Origin: Paraferrimonas haliotis
GTDB lineage: Bacteria > Pseudomonadota > Gammaproteobacteria > Enterobacterales > Shewanellaceae
Length of the DNA: 64,000 nucleotides
Direction: 5' to 3'
Assembly (NCBI RefSeq): GCF_002282895.1
Contig: NZ_NRRB01000002.1
Span: forward strand, 310,001 to 374,000
Both the position numbers and the translations under genes were made by a program. Shown in pieces: positions 42,481-52,874 of this stretch (positions are counted from its first letter, which is position 1; each line of letters starts with the position of its first letter). The notes beneath the pieces are model-generated. The model saw nothing but the letters and a program-made list of their open reading frames with translations, did no database searches and was not told the DNA's origin.

Positions 42481-43346
42481 TTAAACCAGTAACTGCCAAC
42501 TACCGCCGCAAATAAAATTAACCCAGAGTAATTGTTGTGCAAAAAGGCTTTAAAGCAGTCGGCTTTTTCACGCTTAAAAATGAGTGCTTGTTGGTAGATA
42601 AAGGTTGCGATAACCGCCAACAGGCCAATCCAATAAACACTTCCTAGCGATTCAATGATGCCGACTTTCATAAGCGCTATCACGCACAAGAGTTGAAAAA
42701 GCCCTATCCAATGTCGGTCAAATCGACCGAATAAAATTGCAGTAGATTTAATCCCTACTTTTAGATCGTCTTCTCTGTCCACCATGGCGTACATGCTGTC
42801 GTAAGCGACCGTTAAGCACCAATTGGCGGCAAATAACCACCAGGTGGTCTCGTTAACTTCTCCCACTTGGGCTGCATAAGCCATGGGTATCGACCAACTC
42901 CAAACTATGCCCAGTACCATTTGTGGCAAATTGGTAATTCGCTTCATGAAAGGGTAAAGCATGGTCAACAAAATGCCGATAAATGAAAAATAAACCGTCA
43001 TTGAGTTGAGGGTGAGCACCAAGCCAAAACAAATGAGGCCCATCACCACGAACAGATACAAAGCTTCATCTGAGCTGACCTCACCTGTGGCTAACGGTCT
43101 GCCTTTGGTTCGTTCCACATGGGCATCGACTTTGCGGTCGGCAAAATCGTTAATAATGCAGCCGGTGGCGCGCATTAAGGCGACACCCACTACGAAGACA
43201 AAGGTGACATAAAGGGACGGCGAACCGTCTGCCGCTATCCACAGCGCCGTAAGCGTTGGCCACAACAACAGCAAGGTGCCGATGGGACGGTCAATACGAG
43301 TGAGTCGCGCATAAACACTTGCACGTTCCTTAATACGAGTCAGCAT
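42477..43346 (-). CDS. ubiA: 4-hydroxybenzoate octaprenyltransferase
   Basis: Membrane prenyltransferase that joins the polyprenyl chain to 4-hydroxybenzoate in ubiquinone synthesis; its product feeds UbiD, also in this window. 289 residues with about eight or nine helices. The two Asp-rich motifs are NDFADRKVD (residues 66-74) and [13 protein letters not shown] precedes the ATG. Confidence 0.97.
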   Translation of the reverse strand: MLTRIKERASVYARLTRIDRPIGTLLLLWPTLTALWIAADGSPSLYVTFVFVVGVALMRATGCIINDFADRKVDAHVERTKGRPLATGEVSSDEALYLFVVMGLICFGLVLTLNSMTVYFSFIGILLTMLYPFMKRITNLPQMVLGIVWSWSIPMAYAAQVGEVNETTWWLFAANWCLTVAYDSMYAMVDREDDLKVGIKSTAILFGRFDRHWIGLFQLLCVIALMKVGIIESLGSVYWIGLLAVIATFIYQQALIFKREKADCFKAFLHNNYSGLILFAAVVGSYWFN

Positions 43347-43374
43347 TTATTCTCCAATGCTCATTAAATTTTTA

Positions 43375-45552
43375 TTACAAGGGCTGCAGGCGAGCGTAAG
43401 CAACCACTAGCCATTTGCTGCCAGCGCCATCAAAGTTCACCTGAACTCGGGTTTGTGGACCGCTGCCTTCATAGTTCACTACTACGCCAGCGCCAAACTT
43501 AGGGTGGCTCACTCTTTGTCCCAAACTGAGACCGGTTGCTTGAAAGTTTTGCTCGGTTTGATGAAAACGATTGGCGATGGGAGACGACGTTACCGGCGCT
43601 GAGACTTGAGTTTTTAGACGAATCTCATCCACAAACTGACGCGGAATTTCTCGAATGAATCGAGACGGTGCACTGTAGTTTTCACGACCGTACAAGCGAC
43701 GTTGTTCCGCGTGGCTAATGTACAGTTTTTCCATGGCTCGGGTCATACCCACGTAGCACAAACGCCGCTCCTCATCTAAGCGGTCACCCTCATCAATGGC
43801 GCGTTGATTGGGGAATAAGCCCTCTTCCACGCCGGCTAAGAACACCAAAGGAAACTCTAACCCTTTAGCAGAGTGCAGTGTCATTAATTGCACCGCATCC
43901 TCGTGTGCATCGGCTTGTCCTTCACCTGCTTCCAAGGCCGCATGAGCCAAAAAGGCGTCCATTTCCGACAAATTCTCTTGGGTTTCATCGGGTTCAAAAC
44001 TGCGAGCAGCCGTCACCAGCTCCTCTAAGTTTTCAATGCGCGCTTCGGCCTTTTCACCTTTTTCTTGACGATACATTTGCTTAAGGCCAGATTCGATGAT
44101 GCAGTGATCCACCCGCTTATGCAGGCTCATGTCCAAGCAGTCTTGTTCCAACTCTTGAACAAGCGTAATAAAACCGGCAACGGCACTGCGTGCCCGGCCT
44201 GTTAATCCATTATTTTCAATCAGCTTTTTGCAGGATTGCCATAACGTAACATTCTGCTCTCTGGCGGTTGAACGGACAATATTCAAGGTGCGATCACCAA
44301 TGCCTCGCGCTGGGGTATTAACCACCCGCTCAAAGGCCGCATCGTCATCTCGATTAGCTATGAGTCGCAAATAACCCATAGCATCTTTAATTTCCTGACG
44401 CTCGAAGAAGCGCACGCCGCCGTATATTCGATAGCTCAGCCGCTGTTGCAATAACGCTTCTTCAAGCACCCGGCTTTGGGCGTTACCGCGGTACAAGATG
44501 GCGCACTCTTTAAGCAATCCGCCTTGGTTTTGCCAGTCGTTAATCCGACCGACAATAAAGCGCGCTTCATCCAGTTCATTAAAAGCCGAATACAAGCCGA
44601 TTAACTCGCCGTCTTTGCCTTCGGTCCATAAGTTCTTACCCATGCGATCGGGGTTGTGAGCAATCAACTGATTGGCCGCATTAAGAATGTTGCCGGTTGA
44701 GCGGTAGTTTTGCTCTAATCGAATGGTTTTCGCGTTGTTAAAGTCTTTTAAGAACTTTGACAAGTTTTCAATTCGAGCACCGCGCCAACCGTAAATGGAT
44801 TGATCGTCATCGCCAACAATCATAACGTGGCTTTTGTCGCCTGCTAGCAATCGAATCCAAGCGTATTGAATGGCATTGGTGTCTTGAAACTCGTCCACCA
44901 AAATATTGCCAAAACGCTGTTGGTAGTGTGCCAACAGGGTCGGATTGTTTAACAGCAATTCGTGAGCGCGCAACAGCAATTCAGCGAAATCCACCAAGCC
45001 AGCTCGATCGCATGCATCTTGATAGAGTTGATAGATGGTTAACCACTGCTTTTCCATCGGGTGATAACCGGCATCAATGTGCTGCACTCGCAAACCTTCG
45101 TCTTTCTTGGCGTTAATGTAGGATTGGGCTTGTCGCGGCGGCCAGCGTTTGTCGTCCAAATTAATGCTCTTCATGATGCGCTTGATCATGCGGTGCTGAT
45201 CTTCTGAATCCAGAATTTGGAAGCTTTGCGGTAACTTGGCCTCTTGATAGTGAGCTCGCAACAAGCGGTGAGCCAGGCCGTGGAAGGTGCCTATCCACAT
45301 TCGTCCTGAAATATAACCCGCGACTTGCTCTACCCTGGAGAGCATTTCTTTAGCCGCTTTATTGGTAAAGGTTACCGCAAGTATGGAGTATGGACTTTGC
45401 TGCTCTACCTGTAACAGCCACGCAATGCGGTGAACCAAAACGCGAGTTTTACCGCTGCCGGCGCCCGCTAAAACCAACATGCTCGACTGCTCAGCACTCA
45501 CCGCCTGACGCTGATGTTCATTTAGGCCTTCAAGTAAGTGGGATACATCCAT
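43375..45552 (-). CDS. uvrD: DNA helicase II
   Basis: Superfamily 1A 3'-5' helicase of nucleotide-excision and mismatch repair. 725 residues (E. coli 720): Walker A GAGSGKTRVL near residue 30, DEFQDTN, GDDDQSIYGWRGA, QNYRST, the MTLHSAKGLEFP motif and VGMTRA. The C-terminal Tudor-like segment GAGVVNYEGSG... is present. GGAG lies eight bases before the ATG. Confidence 0.97.
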   Translation of the reverse strand: MDVSHLLEGLNEHQRQAVSAEQSSMLVLAGAGSGKTRVLVHRIAWLLQVEQQSPYSILAVTFTNKAAKEMLSRVEQVAGYISGRMWIGTFHGLAHRLLRAHYQEAKLPQSFQILDSEDQHRMIKRIMKSINLDDKRWPPRQAQSYINAKKDEGLRVQHIDAGYHPMEKQWLTIYQLYQDACDRAGLVDFAELLLRAHELLLNNPTLLAHYQQRFGNILVDEFQDTNAIQYAWIRLLAGDKSHVMIVGDDDQSIYGWRGARIENLSKFLKDFNNAKTIRLEQNYRSTGNILNAANQLIAHNPDRMGKNLWTEGKDGELIGLYSAFNELDEARFIVGRINDWQNQGGLLKECAILYRGNAQSRVLEEALLQQRLSYRIYGGVRFFERQEIKDAMGYLRLIANRDDDAAFERVVNTPARGIGDRTLNIVRSTAREQNVTLWQSCKKLIENNGLTGRARSAVAGFITLVQELEQDCLDMSLHKRVDHCIIESGLKQMYRQEKGEKAEARIENLEELVTAARSFEPDETQENLSEMDAFLAHAALEAGEGQADAHEDAVQLMTLHSAKGLEFPLVFLAGVEEGLFPNQRAIDEGDRLDEERRLCYVGMTRAMEKLYISHAEQRRLYGRENYSAPSRFIREIPRQFVDEIRLKTQVSAPVTSSPIANRFHQTEQNFQATGLSLGQRVSHPKFGAGVVVNYEGSGPQTRVQVNFDGAGSKWLVVAYARLQPL

Positions 45553-45589
45553 TGTCAGGACTCCGTGTGAATTCTATTTTTGCGGGGCG

Positions 45590-46306
45590 CTAGTATACCA
45601 GCTGTAACAGCTCTAAGGGGTTAGATATTTGCCAATGTGGCAAAATTCCATTCGCTTTTAGCTCCTGTTGTCGATTGAAGCCCGGATTTAGCCAAACACT
45701 CACCGCGCCAAAGCGACGAGCACCGGCCACATCCGACAGCGGGTGATCGCCAACATGCATCAGCTGATGGGGCAAAATATCTAAGTCACGACACGCTTGG
45801 GCAAACATGTGTGATGCGGGTTTACTGGCCTGTCCTACGTCCGCTTTATACACATGGGTGAAGAACTTATCTAAACCCGACTGTTGCAAGTTTAGGTTAC
45901 CGTTGCTGATGGCCACTAATGGATAGTGCCGCCCAAGCTCGGTCAACATCGCAGTGATATCGGAACTCATGTTAAGGTCACTGCGAGCCTTCATAAACAC
46001 GTCCATTGCGGTGTCAGCTTGAGTTTGTGGGTTAGGTATCTGGTAACCTTGCAGCGCTAAAACCAAGGTGGCACGACGAGTCCAAGTGACCGAATCTTTT
46101 AATTGAGGCGCTAAGCGCTGACAATGGCGTTTCAACTGCAACCAATCTTGATAGTGCCAATGGGCAAAGCGCGCATCCAATGTTTGCAAATGTTGCTGCA
46201 ATGCCCGCAACGCTTGTTTAAGTATAGGACGGTTATCGTACAAGCAGTCATCCAGATCAAAACTGATGGCCTTAATGGGGTTAGGTCGCAAATAACAGCG
46301 CATCAT
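45590..46306 (-). CDS. yigB: HAD-family hydrolase (YigB-like)
   Basis: Haloacid-dehalogenase-like phosphatase of 238 residues. Motif [12 protein letters not shown] at about 14-24, motif II AISNGN, and the late [17 protein letters not shown]. In E. coli YigB dephosphorylates flavin precursors (5-amino-6-ribitylamino-uracil phosphate) and FMN; that activity is inferred. It starts at ATG overlapping the xerC stop, last in the dapF-DUF484-xerC operon, the same order as in E. coli (yigA-xerC-yigB). Confidence 0.88.
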   Translation of the reverse strand: MMRCYLRPNPIKAISFDLDDCLYDNRPILKQALRALQQHLQTLDARFAHWHYQDWLQLKRHCQRLAPQLKDSVTWTRRATLVLALQGYQIPNPQTQADTAMDVFMKARSDLNMSSDITAMLTELGRHYPLVAISNGNLNLQQSGLDKFFTHVYKADVGQASKPASHMFAQACRDLDILPHQLMHVGDHPLSDVAGARRFGAVSVWLNPGFNRQQELKANGILPHWQISNPLELLQLVY

Positions 46307-47229
46307 TTGTCCTCAGCTTTGCGCTTAACATCCGTTTTACCAGGATTCAGTTGTGCTCTTGGGTGCGCCGCATCATAAACCTGAGCAAGGTGTTGAAAAT
46401 CCAAGTGGGTATACACCTGGGTAGTGGATAAATTCGCGTGCCCTAGTAACTCTTGAACTGCTCGTAAATCGCTGGAGCTTTCGAGCATATGAGTGGCGAA
46501 CGAATGGCGTAACTTGTGCGGATGCACACCGGCTGCAATGCCTTGTAACTTTCCCCAGTGCTTCATTCGTGCCTGTATCGCGCGGTGAGATAAGCGGCTG
46601 CCTCGTGTGCTTAAAAATAACGCCTCGTTGTCGTCTTTAATCAGCGTTGACCGCAACTCCAGCCAACGACCGATGCAAGACATCGCAATACGACCCACCG
46701 GTACGATTCTCTCTTTATTACCTTTACCCAGCACTTTAACCATGTGGCCTTGATGGTCAATGCTGTCTAAGTTCAGGCTTGCCAATTCCGCAAGTCGCAA
46801 ACCCGAGGAATAGAAAAGTTCCATAATGGCTCGATCCCTAACTGCCAATGGATCCGAGTTTTCAGTGTCATCGAGGGTAAGTAACGCGTTTATGCTATCG
46901 GCATCCAAGTTTTTTGGAAGCGGTTTACCGGATTTCGGCGCCGACAATTGTTGTGCTGGGTTTAAGCTTATGGCTTGTTGCAATAATAGGAACTCGAAAA
47001 AGCCCTTAAGAGCCGAGAGGGTTAAACTGAGAGATTTCGCCGACAAGCCGGTTTTTCTCAAGTTCACAATCACTTGCTGTAATTGCTGAGTAGTGACGGT
47101 TAACCAATCCGACTGCTGCATTAGGCTGGCTACCCGCTCTAATTCAAACCGGTAGACCCGCACCGTGTGGGCTGAATACAAGCGCTCACTGGCTAAATAC
47201 TGACAGTAACGCTCCAGCCAAGTCTGCAT
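46303..47229 (-). CDS. xerC: Site-specific tyrosine recombinase XerC
   Basis: With XerD it resolves chromosome dimers at dif. 308 residues from ATG 47229; a TTG one codon upstream also fits. N-terminal SAM-like domain, then the catalytic residues: Arg in SSGLRLAEL, His-x-x-Arg in [12 protein letters not shown], His in GHANLSTTQ and nucleophile Tyr in VYTHLD. It lies in the lysA-dapF-DUF484 operon and is a housekeeping recombinase, not a sign of an integrated element. Confidence 0.96.
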   Translation of the reverse strand: MQTWLERYCQYLASERLYSAHTVRVYRFELERVASLMQQSDWLTVTTQQLQQVIVNLRKTGLSAKSLSLTLSALKGFFEFLLLQQAISLNPAQQLSAPKSGKPLPKNLDADSINALLTLDDTENSDPLAVRDRAIMELFYSSGLRLAELASLNLDSIDHQGHMVKVLGKGNKERIVPVGRIAMSCIGRWLELRSTLIKDDNEALFLSTRGSRLSHRAIQARMKHWGKLQGIAAGVHPHKLRHSFATHMLESSSDLRAVQELLGHANLSTTQVYTHLDFQHLAQVYDAAHPRAQLNPGKTDVKRKAEDK

Positions 47230-47234
47230 CAAAG

Positions 47235-47894
47235 CTACCTAAGGCTTGGGTACAGATAATTGACTTGTTGACGCAGTTGCTCAAGTAACAAACTGTCCAT
47301 GCGCGAATGAAAGTGAGCGGGGTCGTCATGGGCGAAGGCCAATATGGCTTGAGTATCACTAAAATCAAGCTTCAACAAGGCAACAGAGCCAACGGGCGCA
47401 CTAAACAAGCATTGATTTTCGGCGTCACTTAACCGACCAAAATACTGACCAGTGAGCAATCGTTTTTGATACACCTTTTGCGCATTAAAATTGTCGCTAT
47501 CGATCTCGACAATTTCGACTCTTCGAATCGCAAACTCTTGCTTGAGGCTATGCTGCATTAAGGTAATGAAACTTTTACGAGTTTCGCAGCGCAGTAATTG
47601 TAAACATAACTGAGAGTTAAAGCGGAAAATGTGCTCATTATGATTCGCCACGGTCATCAAATTGGTAATTTCTTCTTCCAGTTGACGCATACGATGACGC
47701 ATGGTTTCTTGTTGACGTTCCATCAACGATATGGAGCCTTTTTCCGGGTGAGTTAACCGCATGCTTAACAGCAACTCTGGATGATGAGCAAAAAAATCCG
47801 GATTGGCCAGCAGGTAATCGCGAACGATATGCTCATCGATTTGGTTGAGCTCGTTTAACTCTTGTTCCAGTTGTTCACTATGGCTTAACGTCAT
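47235..47894 (-). CDS. DUF484 family protein
   Basis: 219 residues. Starts with [24 protein letters not shown], the hallmark of the DUF484/YigA family, followed by a coiled coil ([19 protein letters not shown]) and a GAF-like domain. The function is unknown; the family is conserved between dapF and xerC in gammaproteobacteria, as here. The ATG overlaps the dapF stop by four bases. Confidence 0.9.
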   Translation of the reverse strand: MTLSHSEQLEQELNELNQIDEHIVRDYLLANPDFFAHHPELLLSMRLTHPEKGSISLMERQQETMRHRMRQLEEEITNLMTVANHNEHIFRFNSQLCLQLLRCETRKSFITLMQHSLKQEFAIRRVEIVEIDSDNFNAQKVYQKRLLTGQYFGRLSDAENQCLFSAPVGSVALLKLDFSDTQAILAFAHDDPAHFHSRMDSLLLEQLRQQVNYLYPSLR

Positions 47895-48721
47895 AACTGA
47901 ATTTGTCCATCAAAAATGTGCTCTGCAGGCCCAGTCATAAATAACGGTTTACCCACACCATCCCACTGAATATTAAGGGTACCACCCGTCAAGTCGACCT
48001 GCACCTTTCGCCCCAGCTTTCCTTGAAATTGCCCAACCACTGCCGCCGCACAAGCACCACTACCGCAAGCTTGGGTTTCTCCGGCACCGCGCTCGAACAC
48101 TCTCAACTTAACATGGTTTGGCGACAGCACCTGCATAAATCCCACATTAACTTGTTTAGGAAAGCGCTCATGTTGGCAAATGGCGGGGCCAATACTGGCA
48201 ACATCTGCCTGTTCAACATCATCCACTTCGAGAACACAGTGGGGATTGCCCATAGACACTACCCCCGCAAAGAATGTTTGTTCAAGTGCTTGAATTATAT
48301 AGGTTTTATCGATTTTTTTGGCTTTAAACGGTACTCGATTAGGTTCGAAAACCGGTATGCCCATGTTAACCGAAATCAGATTGTCCTTTTCATAGCGCAA
48401 GGTCATTTTACCGGCGCTGGTGCTGACTTTAACTAAATTCTTGTTGGTTAAACCCTTCATTCGCACAAACCGAGCAAAACAACGGGCGCCGTTACCGCAC
48501 TGCTCGACTTCTGTGCCATTGGCATTAAAAATACGGTAATGAAAGTCTAACTCCGGATCATAGGGAGGCTCTACGATTAGCAATTGGTCAAAACCAACGC
48601 CTACGAATCTATCTGCCAGTTTACGCACCTGCTCTGGCGAGAAGTAGGCGTTTTGAGTCACCGCATCCACCACCATAAAATCATTGCCTAAGCCATGCAT
48701 TTTAGAAAATTGTAATAGCAT
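47891..48721 (-). CDS. dapF: Diaminopimelate epimerase
   Basis: Converts LL- to meso-diaminopimelate for lysine and peptidoglycan. 276 residues. The two catalytic cysteines are in EQCGNGARC (C75) and [11 protein letters not shown], and the N-terminus [16 protein letters not shown] is nearly identical to the E. coli protein. It lies 32 bases after lysA in the same operon. Confidence 0.97.
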   Translation of the reverse strand: MLLQFSKMHGLGNDFMVVDAVTQNAYFSPEQVRKLADRFVGVGFDQLLIVEPPYDPELDFHYRIFNANGTEVEQCGNGARCFARFVRMKGLTNKNLVKVSTSAGKMTLRYEKDNLISVNMGIPVFEPNRVPFKAKKIDKTYIIQALEQTFFAGVVSMGNPHCVLEVDDVEQADVASIGPAICQHERFPKQVNVGFMQVLSPNHVKLRVFERGAGETQACGSGACAAAVVGQFQGKLGRKVQVDLTGGTLNIQWDGVGKPLFMTGPAEHIFDGQIQL

Positions 48722-48753
48722 TCATTCGCTCAATATAAGTTGATTCAACCAGT

Positions 48754-49998
48754 TTACGGCAAAACTTGCTCGCCTTGCCATAACTGCTCTATGGTTTCTC
48801 GCGCTCGTACTAAATGATCTTTTTCACCATCCACCATGACTTCTGCAACTTTTGGACGCGAATTGTAATTCGATGCCATGGCAAAACCGTAAGCACCTGC
48901 ACTGCGCACCGCGAGCTTATCACCGGCTTCGATACAAAGCGCGCGATCTTTGCCAATAAAGTCTCCCGTCTCACATATGGGCCCAACCACATCATAATGA
49001 GTAGGTTCACCCTTGCGAGGACGTAATGGGATAATATTTTGCCACGCGGAATACAACGACGGTCGCAACAGATCATTCATGGCGGCATCGACAACGGCAA
49101 AATGCTTATCACCGTTTTGTTTTAAGAATTCGACCTGAGTAACCAAAATGCCAGCGTTGGCCATAATGGCGCGCCCCGGCTCGAAAATTAAGGTCAGCTT
49201 TCTGTCGCCAAGCTTATCCAACAGGGCTCTAGCGTACTGGTCGGGGTGAGGTGGATTTTCATCACCGTAATTAACCCCCAAGCCACCGCCAACATCGAGG
49301 TGATGAATGCGTATTCCTAACCCTTCAAGCTCATCAATCAAGGTTAACAATCGATCTAAGGCGTCGAGAAATGGCGGGATTTCTGTTAATTGCGAACCAA
49401 TATGGCAATCCACCCCTTTAATCGCAACACCATCCAGCTGCTGAGCTCGTTGGAATACCTCAAGCGCCTGCTCCATGGTGATGCCGAATTTATTTTCGCT
49501 TAAGCCCGTTGAAATATAAGGGTGAGTTCCGGCATCAACATCCGGGTTAACCCTAATGGACACTGGGGCCACCTTACCCATACTCAGTGCTACCTCATTA
49601 AGGCGCTCAAGCTCTGCCCCGGACTCAAGATTGAAACAGTAAATGCCAGCTTCAAGTGCCTGTTTCATTTCATCTCGAGTTTTTCCAACGCCTGAAAAAA
49701 CCACTTTGCTTGGATCGCCGCCAGCGGCTATAACTCGTGCCAGCTCACCACCTGAAACAATATCGAATCCGCTGCCTAACTTAGCCATTACGTTTAACAC
49801 CGCTAAGTTGGAGTTAGCTTTAACCGCGTAGCAAATTAAATGCGGGTGCCCTTCAACTGCATTATTAAAAGCATGCCAATGACGCTCAATAGTGGCGCGC
49901 GAATACAAATAAAAAGGGGTTCCGTATTTTTGTGCTAACGCCTCAACTTGGCACTCTTCAGCGAACAGCTGATTTTGACGGTATTGAAAAAAATCCAA
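48754..49998 (-). CDS. lysA: Diaminopimelate decarboxylase
   Basis: PLP enzyme for the last step of lysine synthesis. 414 residues; PLP lysine K60 in YAVKANSN, the HIGSQL segment, GGGLGVNY, and the active-site CETGD and GAYGFAMASNYN motifs. The start is TTG at 49998, strongly supported by AAGGAG six bases upstream. It precedes dapF, the conserved order. Confidence 0.96.
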   Translation of the reverse strand: MDFFQYRQNQLFAEECQVEALAQKYGTPFYLYSRATIERHWHAFNNAVEGHPHLICYAVKANSNLAVLNVMAKLGSGFDIVSGGELARVIAAGGDPSKVVFSGVGKTRDEMKQALEAGIYCFNLESGAELERLNEVALSMGKVAPVSIRVNPDVDAGTHPYISTGLSENKFGITMEQALEVFQRAQQLDGVAIKGVDCHIGSQLTEIPPFLDALDRLLTLIDELEGLGIRIHHLDVGGGLGVNYGDENPPHPDQYARALLDKLGDRKLTLIFEPGRAIMANAGILVTQVEFLKQNGDKHFAVVDAAMNDLLRPSLYSAWQNIIPLRPRKGEPTHYDVVGPICETGDFIGKDRALCIEAGDKLAVRSAGAYGFAMASNYNSRPKVAEVMVDGEKDHLVRARETIEQLWQGEQVLP

Positions 49999-50021
49999 GG
50001 TAAACTCCTTCGCTCGGCCAG

Positions 50022-50183
50022 TTAATCGATAGCTTGCTCGGTTTTAGGGGCAACCGGCTTTTCCGGTTGCTGTGGCGCTTGCTGTTGGTTGGTGTCTTCA
50101 GGCTCGGCGTGATACAGCGCCCCTTTTTGGCCACAGCCTGCCATCGCCAATAATAGAGCTGCTACGAACAAAGTTTGTTTCAT
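50022..50183 (-). CDS. lptM: Small lipoprotein LptM (YifL family)
   Basis: A 53-residue lipoprotein with lipobox MAGC and the family start MKQTLFVAALLLAMAGCGQKG-LY. In E. coli LptM helps mature the LPS translocon LptD. The C-terminal half is Gln/Pro-rich. Start 50183 is chosen because the signal peptide begins there; the longer frame to 50240 has no supporting features. It lies 23 bases before lysA. Confidence 0.9.
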   Translation of the reverse strand: MKQTLFVAALLLAMAGCGQKGALYHAEPEDTNQQQAPQQPEKPVAPKTEQAID

Positions 50184-50264
50184 ATTGCGTGTTCTATCTT
50201 GTTTGTCGTTAATAATGCACTCTATAATCGCATTCATCATCTAATTTTCATAGAGCTTAAGCTA

Positions 50265-50582
50265 ATGACTGACAGTGAATTTCATCAAGTTGCCGATCTT
50301 TTCATGGCAAAAGTAGAACAAGCCATCGATGACCAACAATTAGATATTGATATTGATAGAACCGGCAATGTGCTGCAATTAGAATTTGCCGATGGCGGAC
50401 AGTTGGTGCTCAACAAGCAAGAGCCTCTGCATGAGCTTTGGCTCGCCAGTAAGCTGGGCGCTTCACATTACCAATATCAAGCCGACAACAATGACTGGTT
50501 TGATTCACGTAATCAAACCAGCTTGCAGCCAGTATTGGTTGAAATGGTTAATCGCCTTTCCGGGGAAACCTTAGTTTTGTAA
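50265..50582 (+). CDS. cyaY: Frataxin-like iron-binding protein CyaY
   Basis: Regulates iron-sulfur cluster assembly by binding IscS and iron. 105 residues (E. coli 106), starting MTDSEFHQVAD with acidic helix 1 and the NNDWFDSRNQ segment of the sheet. Its 3' end overlaps the 3' end of cyaA by 35 bases; the genes are convergent, as in E. coli. lptM lies divergent on its other side. Confidence 0.96.
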   Translation: MTDSEFHQVADLFMAKVEQAIDDQQLDIDIDRTGNVLQLEFADGGQLVLNKQEPLHELWLASKLGASHYQYQADNNDWFDSRNQTSLQPVLVEMVNRLSGETLVL

Positions 50583-52671
50583 GCAGACGTTGCTTGATGG
50601 TCGTCTTTTTTGACGTCAGCAGTTGCGAATGACCGCCACGTTTTTGCCGAACTGTGGATGCTAAATCCACTTCTCGATAGGTCATCCCTAGGGAACTAAA
50701 GTTCAACAGATAGTCCTTACCACCCAATCTTAAGGGCTGCTCTTGCGGGTCGTGTTGCGGCGAGTCTAGGCAGGTTGAGACACCATTTTTTAATAATATA
50801 GAAATGGCATCAATTAGCTTCTTGCTGAGGTTATCACTGCAACATAAGGTTTGATAAGAGGAGCATTCTCTTGCTTCACTTTGGCAAGCAAACTGCAGCG
50901 CTTCTAGTATCGCTTGTTCACCATCGAACAGATAGCAATGCCACTCACCCCATGTTGTGCGCGCCAACACCCCCATACTGCCCACCAGATTGGTATTCAT
51001 GGCTCCAATGTTGAAAATTGAATTCCCAAAAAAGTTGATGGTTAGACTTTGCCCTTTAAAATCTTTAACGGGATCGGTGAGTGGGTTAACAACCCAAATA
51101 AAAGCATTATACTTCCAAGGATTTCTTAAATTATCTAAAGTCACCTTAGGTTGAGCGAGCACATCCTTAGTCAAAGACGCCGCCACCTTATTTAACCAAT
51201 ACAAACCAAGATCGCCTTGATGACGCCATTGCGTTTGGTCGCTGCAAACTCCATTAAGTCGAGCCCACGCCACCAGCTCCAGCGCCGATTTAGCTCGATG
51301 CAGTAATCTTGGTTTTGCTCTGGGTCCAACGCCCAGGTTGCGACCAAACAAATTAAACCCTCGTTCACTGTGAGACTCAATGTGCAGTATGGCTTCAGCT
51401 TGATTGCGACTCCAAAGGCGATTGAAGGTATTCAGCTTATTTGGATCGGGATTGAAGCGAGTATGCATACGCCGCGTCAACAATCCCAAATCTTCCAGAC
51501 TCATGTCGTGAGTCAGTTGTTGGCGGCCCGCAAACTTAACCAAGCGGTTATAGCTCGATAGCAGCAGCTCATCTAACTGACGGTTAAATTGAGTAAGTTT
51601 GGCAGCGTCCCAATCTGAGACGTTGTCTAATTGCGCAATGTGGTGCGCGCTCCAGCCCCAACTGTTGGTCAACGACGCCATAAAGTCATGGCGCCAATCT
51701 TTATTTTGTTGGTTATCCGTTAGCGTGATACCGCTTTTTAAGTAAAAGCACTGGCGCACCAACTCCAACCGCGAATCATCGTAGTGCCGCTTTAAATAAT
51801 TACTCACCCGTCGCAACAGCAACACATAAGGGTCGTTGTCACAGGAGTAATCCCCTTGGCAAGCTTGCCGCCATAGGGTTTGAGACAGCAACTCGCCTTT
51901 AGGGTAATCTTCGGAGTAGGCTTCTAACAGCAATACCTTTAACAGCGATTTATGAGGGCGGGCTTGCCCTTTGTGCAATTGCCATAACGCCGCACCAAAG
52001 TATTCACTGGCCGGAAGTTCGCTTAAGTCACCTAAATCCAAGGCTTGTTGACAGTCACCGTATTCCTTTGGCCACCACTGAATTTGCTGCCCTGCCAAGC
52101 AAATGTGGGTGCGATAAAACTCATCCAGCAGCAACCAATGTTGAGCTGAACCACTGGCATCTTGGCTTAGCTGTCCACCCTTGTGCTCAATAAATTGATT
52201 TGGAGCGACCAGAAAACAGCTTAACTCCAGACCAAAATCGGCAAAGAAGTCACTAATGAGGTCACATTTGCGATTCAGTAACGATTGTTGCTCATTAGAA
52301 AGGGGATGATGAATCACCCAAAGATCAATATCGCTGTCGTGACTGTGGCCAAAACTTCCGGTACTGCCCATTGCGTATACGCCAATGAGCTCGCCCTGTG
52401 GCTTGCGGTGAAATAAAGGCCTAGAAAATTCTAACTGGTTCAGTTTTTGATAGGCGATCGGGTCTAGGTAAGTTTGAATACCGTGAGGAGTATCCGCTTC
52501 GATATAACCAGGTAATGCCGGGTCGTGGAAATGAAATAAAGCCGGCAACGCTTCAAGCAATGCAGCCCCTTGGCTCGTCAACAACGCAAGTGCTCTTTGC
52601 AAGCGTAATTGATTGACGTTTTTAGCGGTTTCTAGCGCGAATTGATGGTCGCTAGCTGGGACTTGCAGCAA
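50548..52671 (-). CDS. cyaA: Class I adenylate cyclase, C-terminally short
   Basis: Makes cAMP for CRP signalling. The nucleotidyltransferase-like catalytic site is intact: GSTGSFGHSHDSDIDLWV with D114 and D116 (same numbers in E. coli), plus LLLDEFYRT and EYFGAALWQLHKG. The product is 707 residues, against about 848 in E. coli: it stops near E. coli residue 700, so the C-terminal regulatory region is missing and a basic tail (KTTIKQRLLTKLRFPRKGD) ends it. The start is TTG at 52671 with GAGGAG eight bases upstream; E. coli cyaA also uses UUG, which limits its translation. It overlaps cyaY at the 3' end. Confidence 0.94.
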   Translation of the reverse strand: MLQVPASDHQFALETAKNVNQLRLQRALALLTSQGAALLEALPALFHFHDPALPGYIEADTPHGIQTYLDPIAYQKLNQLEFSRPLFHRKPQGELIGVYAMGSTGSFGHSHDSDIDLWVIHHPLSNEQQSLLNRKCDLISDFFADFGLELSCFLVAPNQFIEHKGGQLSQDASGSAQHWLLLDEFYRTHICLAGQQIQWWPKEYGDCQQALDLGDLSELPASEYFGAALWQLHKGQARPHKSLLKVLLLEAYSEDYPKGELLSQTLWRQACQGDYSCDNDPYVLLLRRVSNYLKRHYDDSRLELVRQCFYLKSGITLTDNQQNKDWRHDFMASLTNSWGWSAHHIAQLDNVSDWDAAKLTQFNRQLDELLLSSYNRLVKFAGRQQLTHDMSLEDLGLLTRRMHTRFNPDPNKLNTFNRLWSRNQAEAILHIESHSERGFNLFGRNLGVGPRAKPRLLHRAKSALELVAWARLNGVCSDQTQWRHQGDLGLYWLNKVAASLTKDVLAQPKVTLDNLRNPWKYNAFIWVVNPLTDPVKDFKGQSLTINFFGNSIFNIGAMNTNLVGSMGVLARTTWGEWHCYLFDGEQAILEALQFACQSEARECSSYQTLCCSDNLSKKLIDAISILLKNGVSTCLDSPQHDPQEQPLRLGGKDYLLNFSSLGMTYREVDLASTVRQKRGGHSQLLTSKKTTIKQRLLTKLRFPRKGD

Positions 52672-52699
52672 TGATCGGACTCCTCAGTTTTGACGAAAA

Positions 52700-52715
52700 C
52701 GTGATCATGTTAACA
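52700..52715. promoter_or_regulatory. CRP-like site near cyaA start
   Basis: CGTGATCATGTTAACA matches TGTGA-N6-TCACA at about 7 of 10 positions. It lies 29-44 bases upstream of the cyaA start codon, a position suited to repression of cyaA. Confidence 0.4.
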
Positions 52716-52739
52716 CTTTTGTTTAGATGCTTCTAATTT

Positions 52740-52755
52740 TGTGATCCGGATCAAT
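52740..52755. promoter_or_regulatory. CRP site in the cyaA-hemC divergent promoter region
   Basis: TGTGATCCGGATCAAT has a perfect TGTGA half and TCA in the second half. cAMP-CRP repression of cyaA from this intergenic region is established in E. coli; the site here is a prediction. Confidence 0.6.
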
Positions 52756-52874
52756 AAAACCAGAAAAGAACTTCCTGCTTTCGTCAAAGATCAAACATGG
52801 GTCGCTTACATAAACGCTAAGGCGGTGCTAGCATTGCAGCAATTCGTTTAAAACAGCATTTTGGAAGATTGACC

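Noticed and set aside
46303..47229. Integrase of a mobile element
   Set aside because: It is XerC in its conserved dapF-DUF484-xerC-yigB operon, not a phage integrase.
50548..50582. Frameshift as the cause of the short CyaA
   Set aside because: The downstream bases encode the convergent cyaY gene and its terminal overlap, with no room for the missing C-terminal region.
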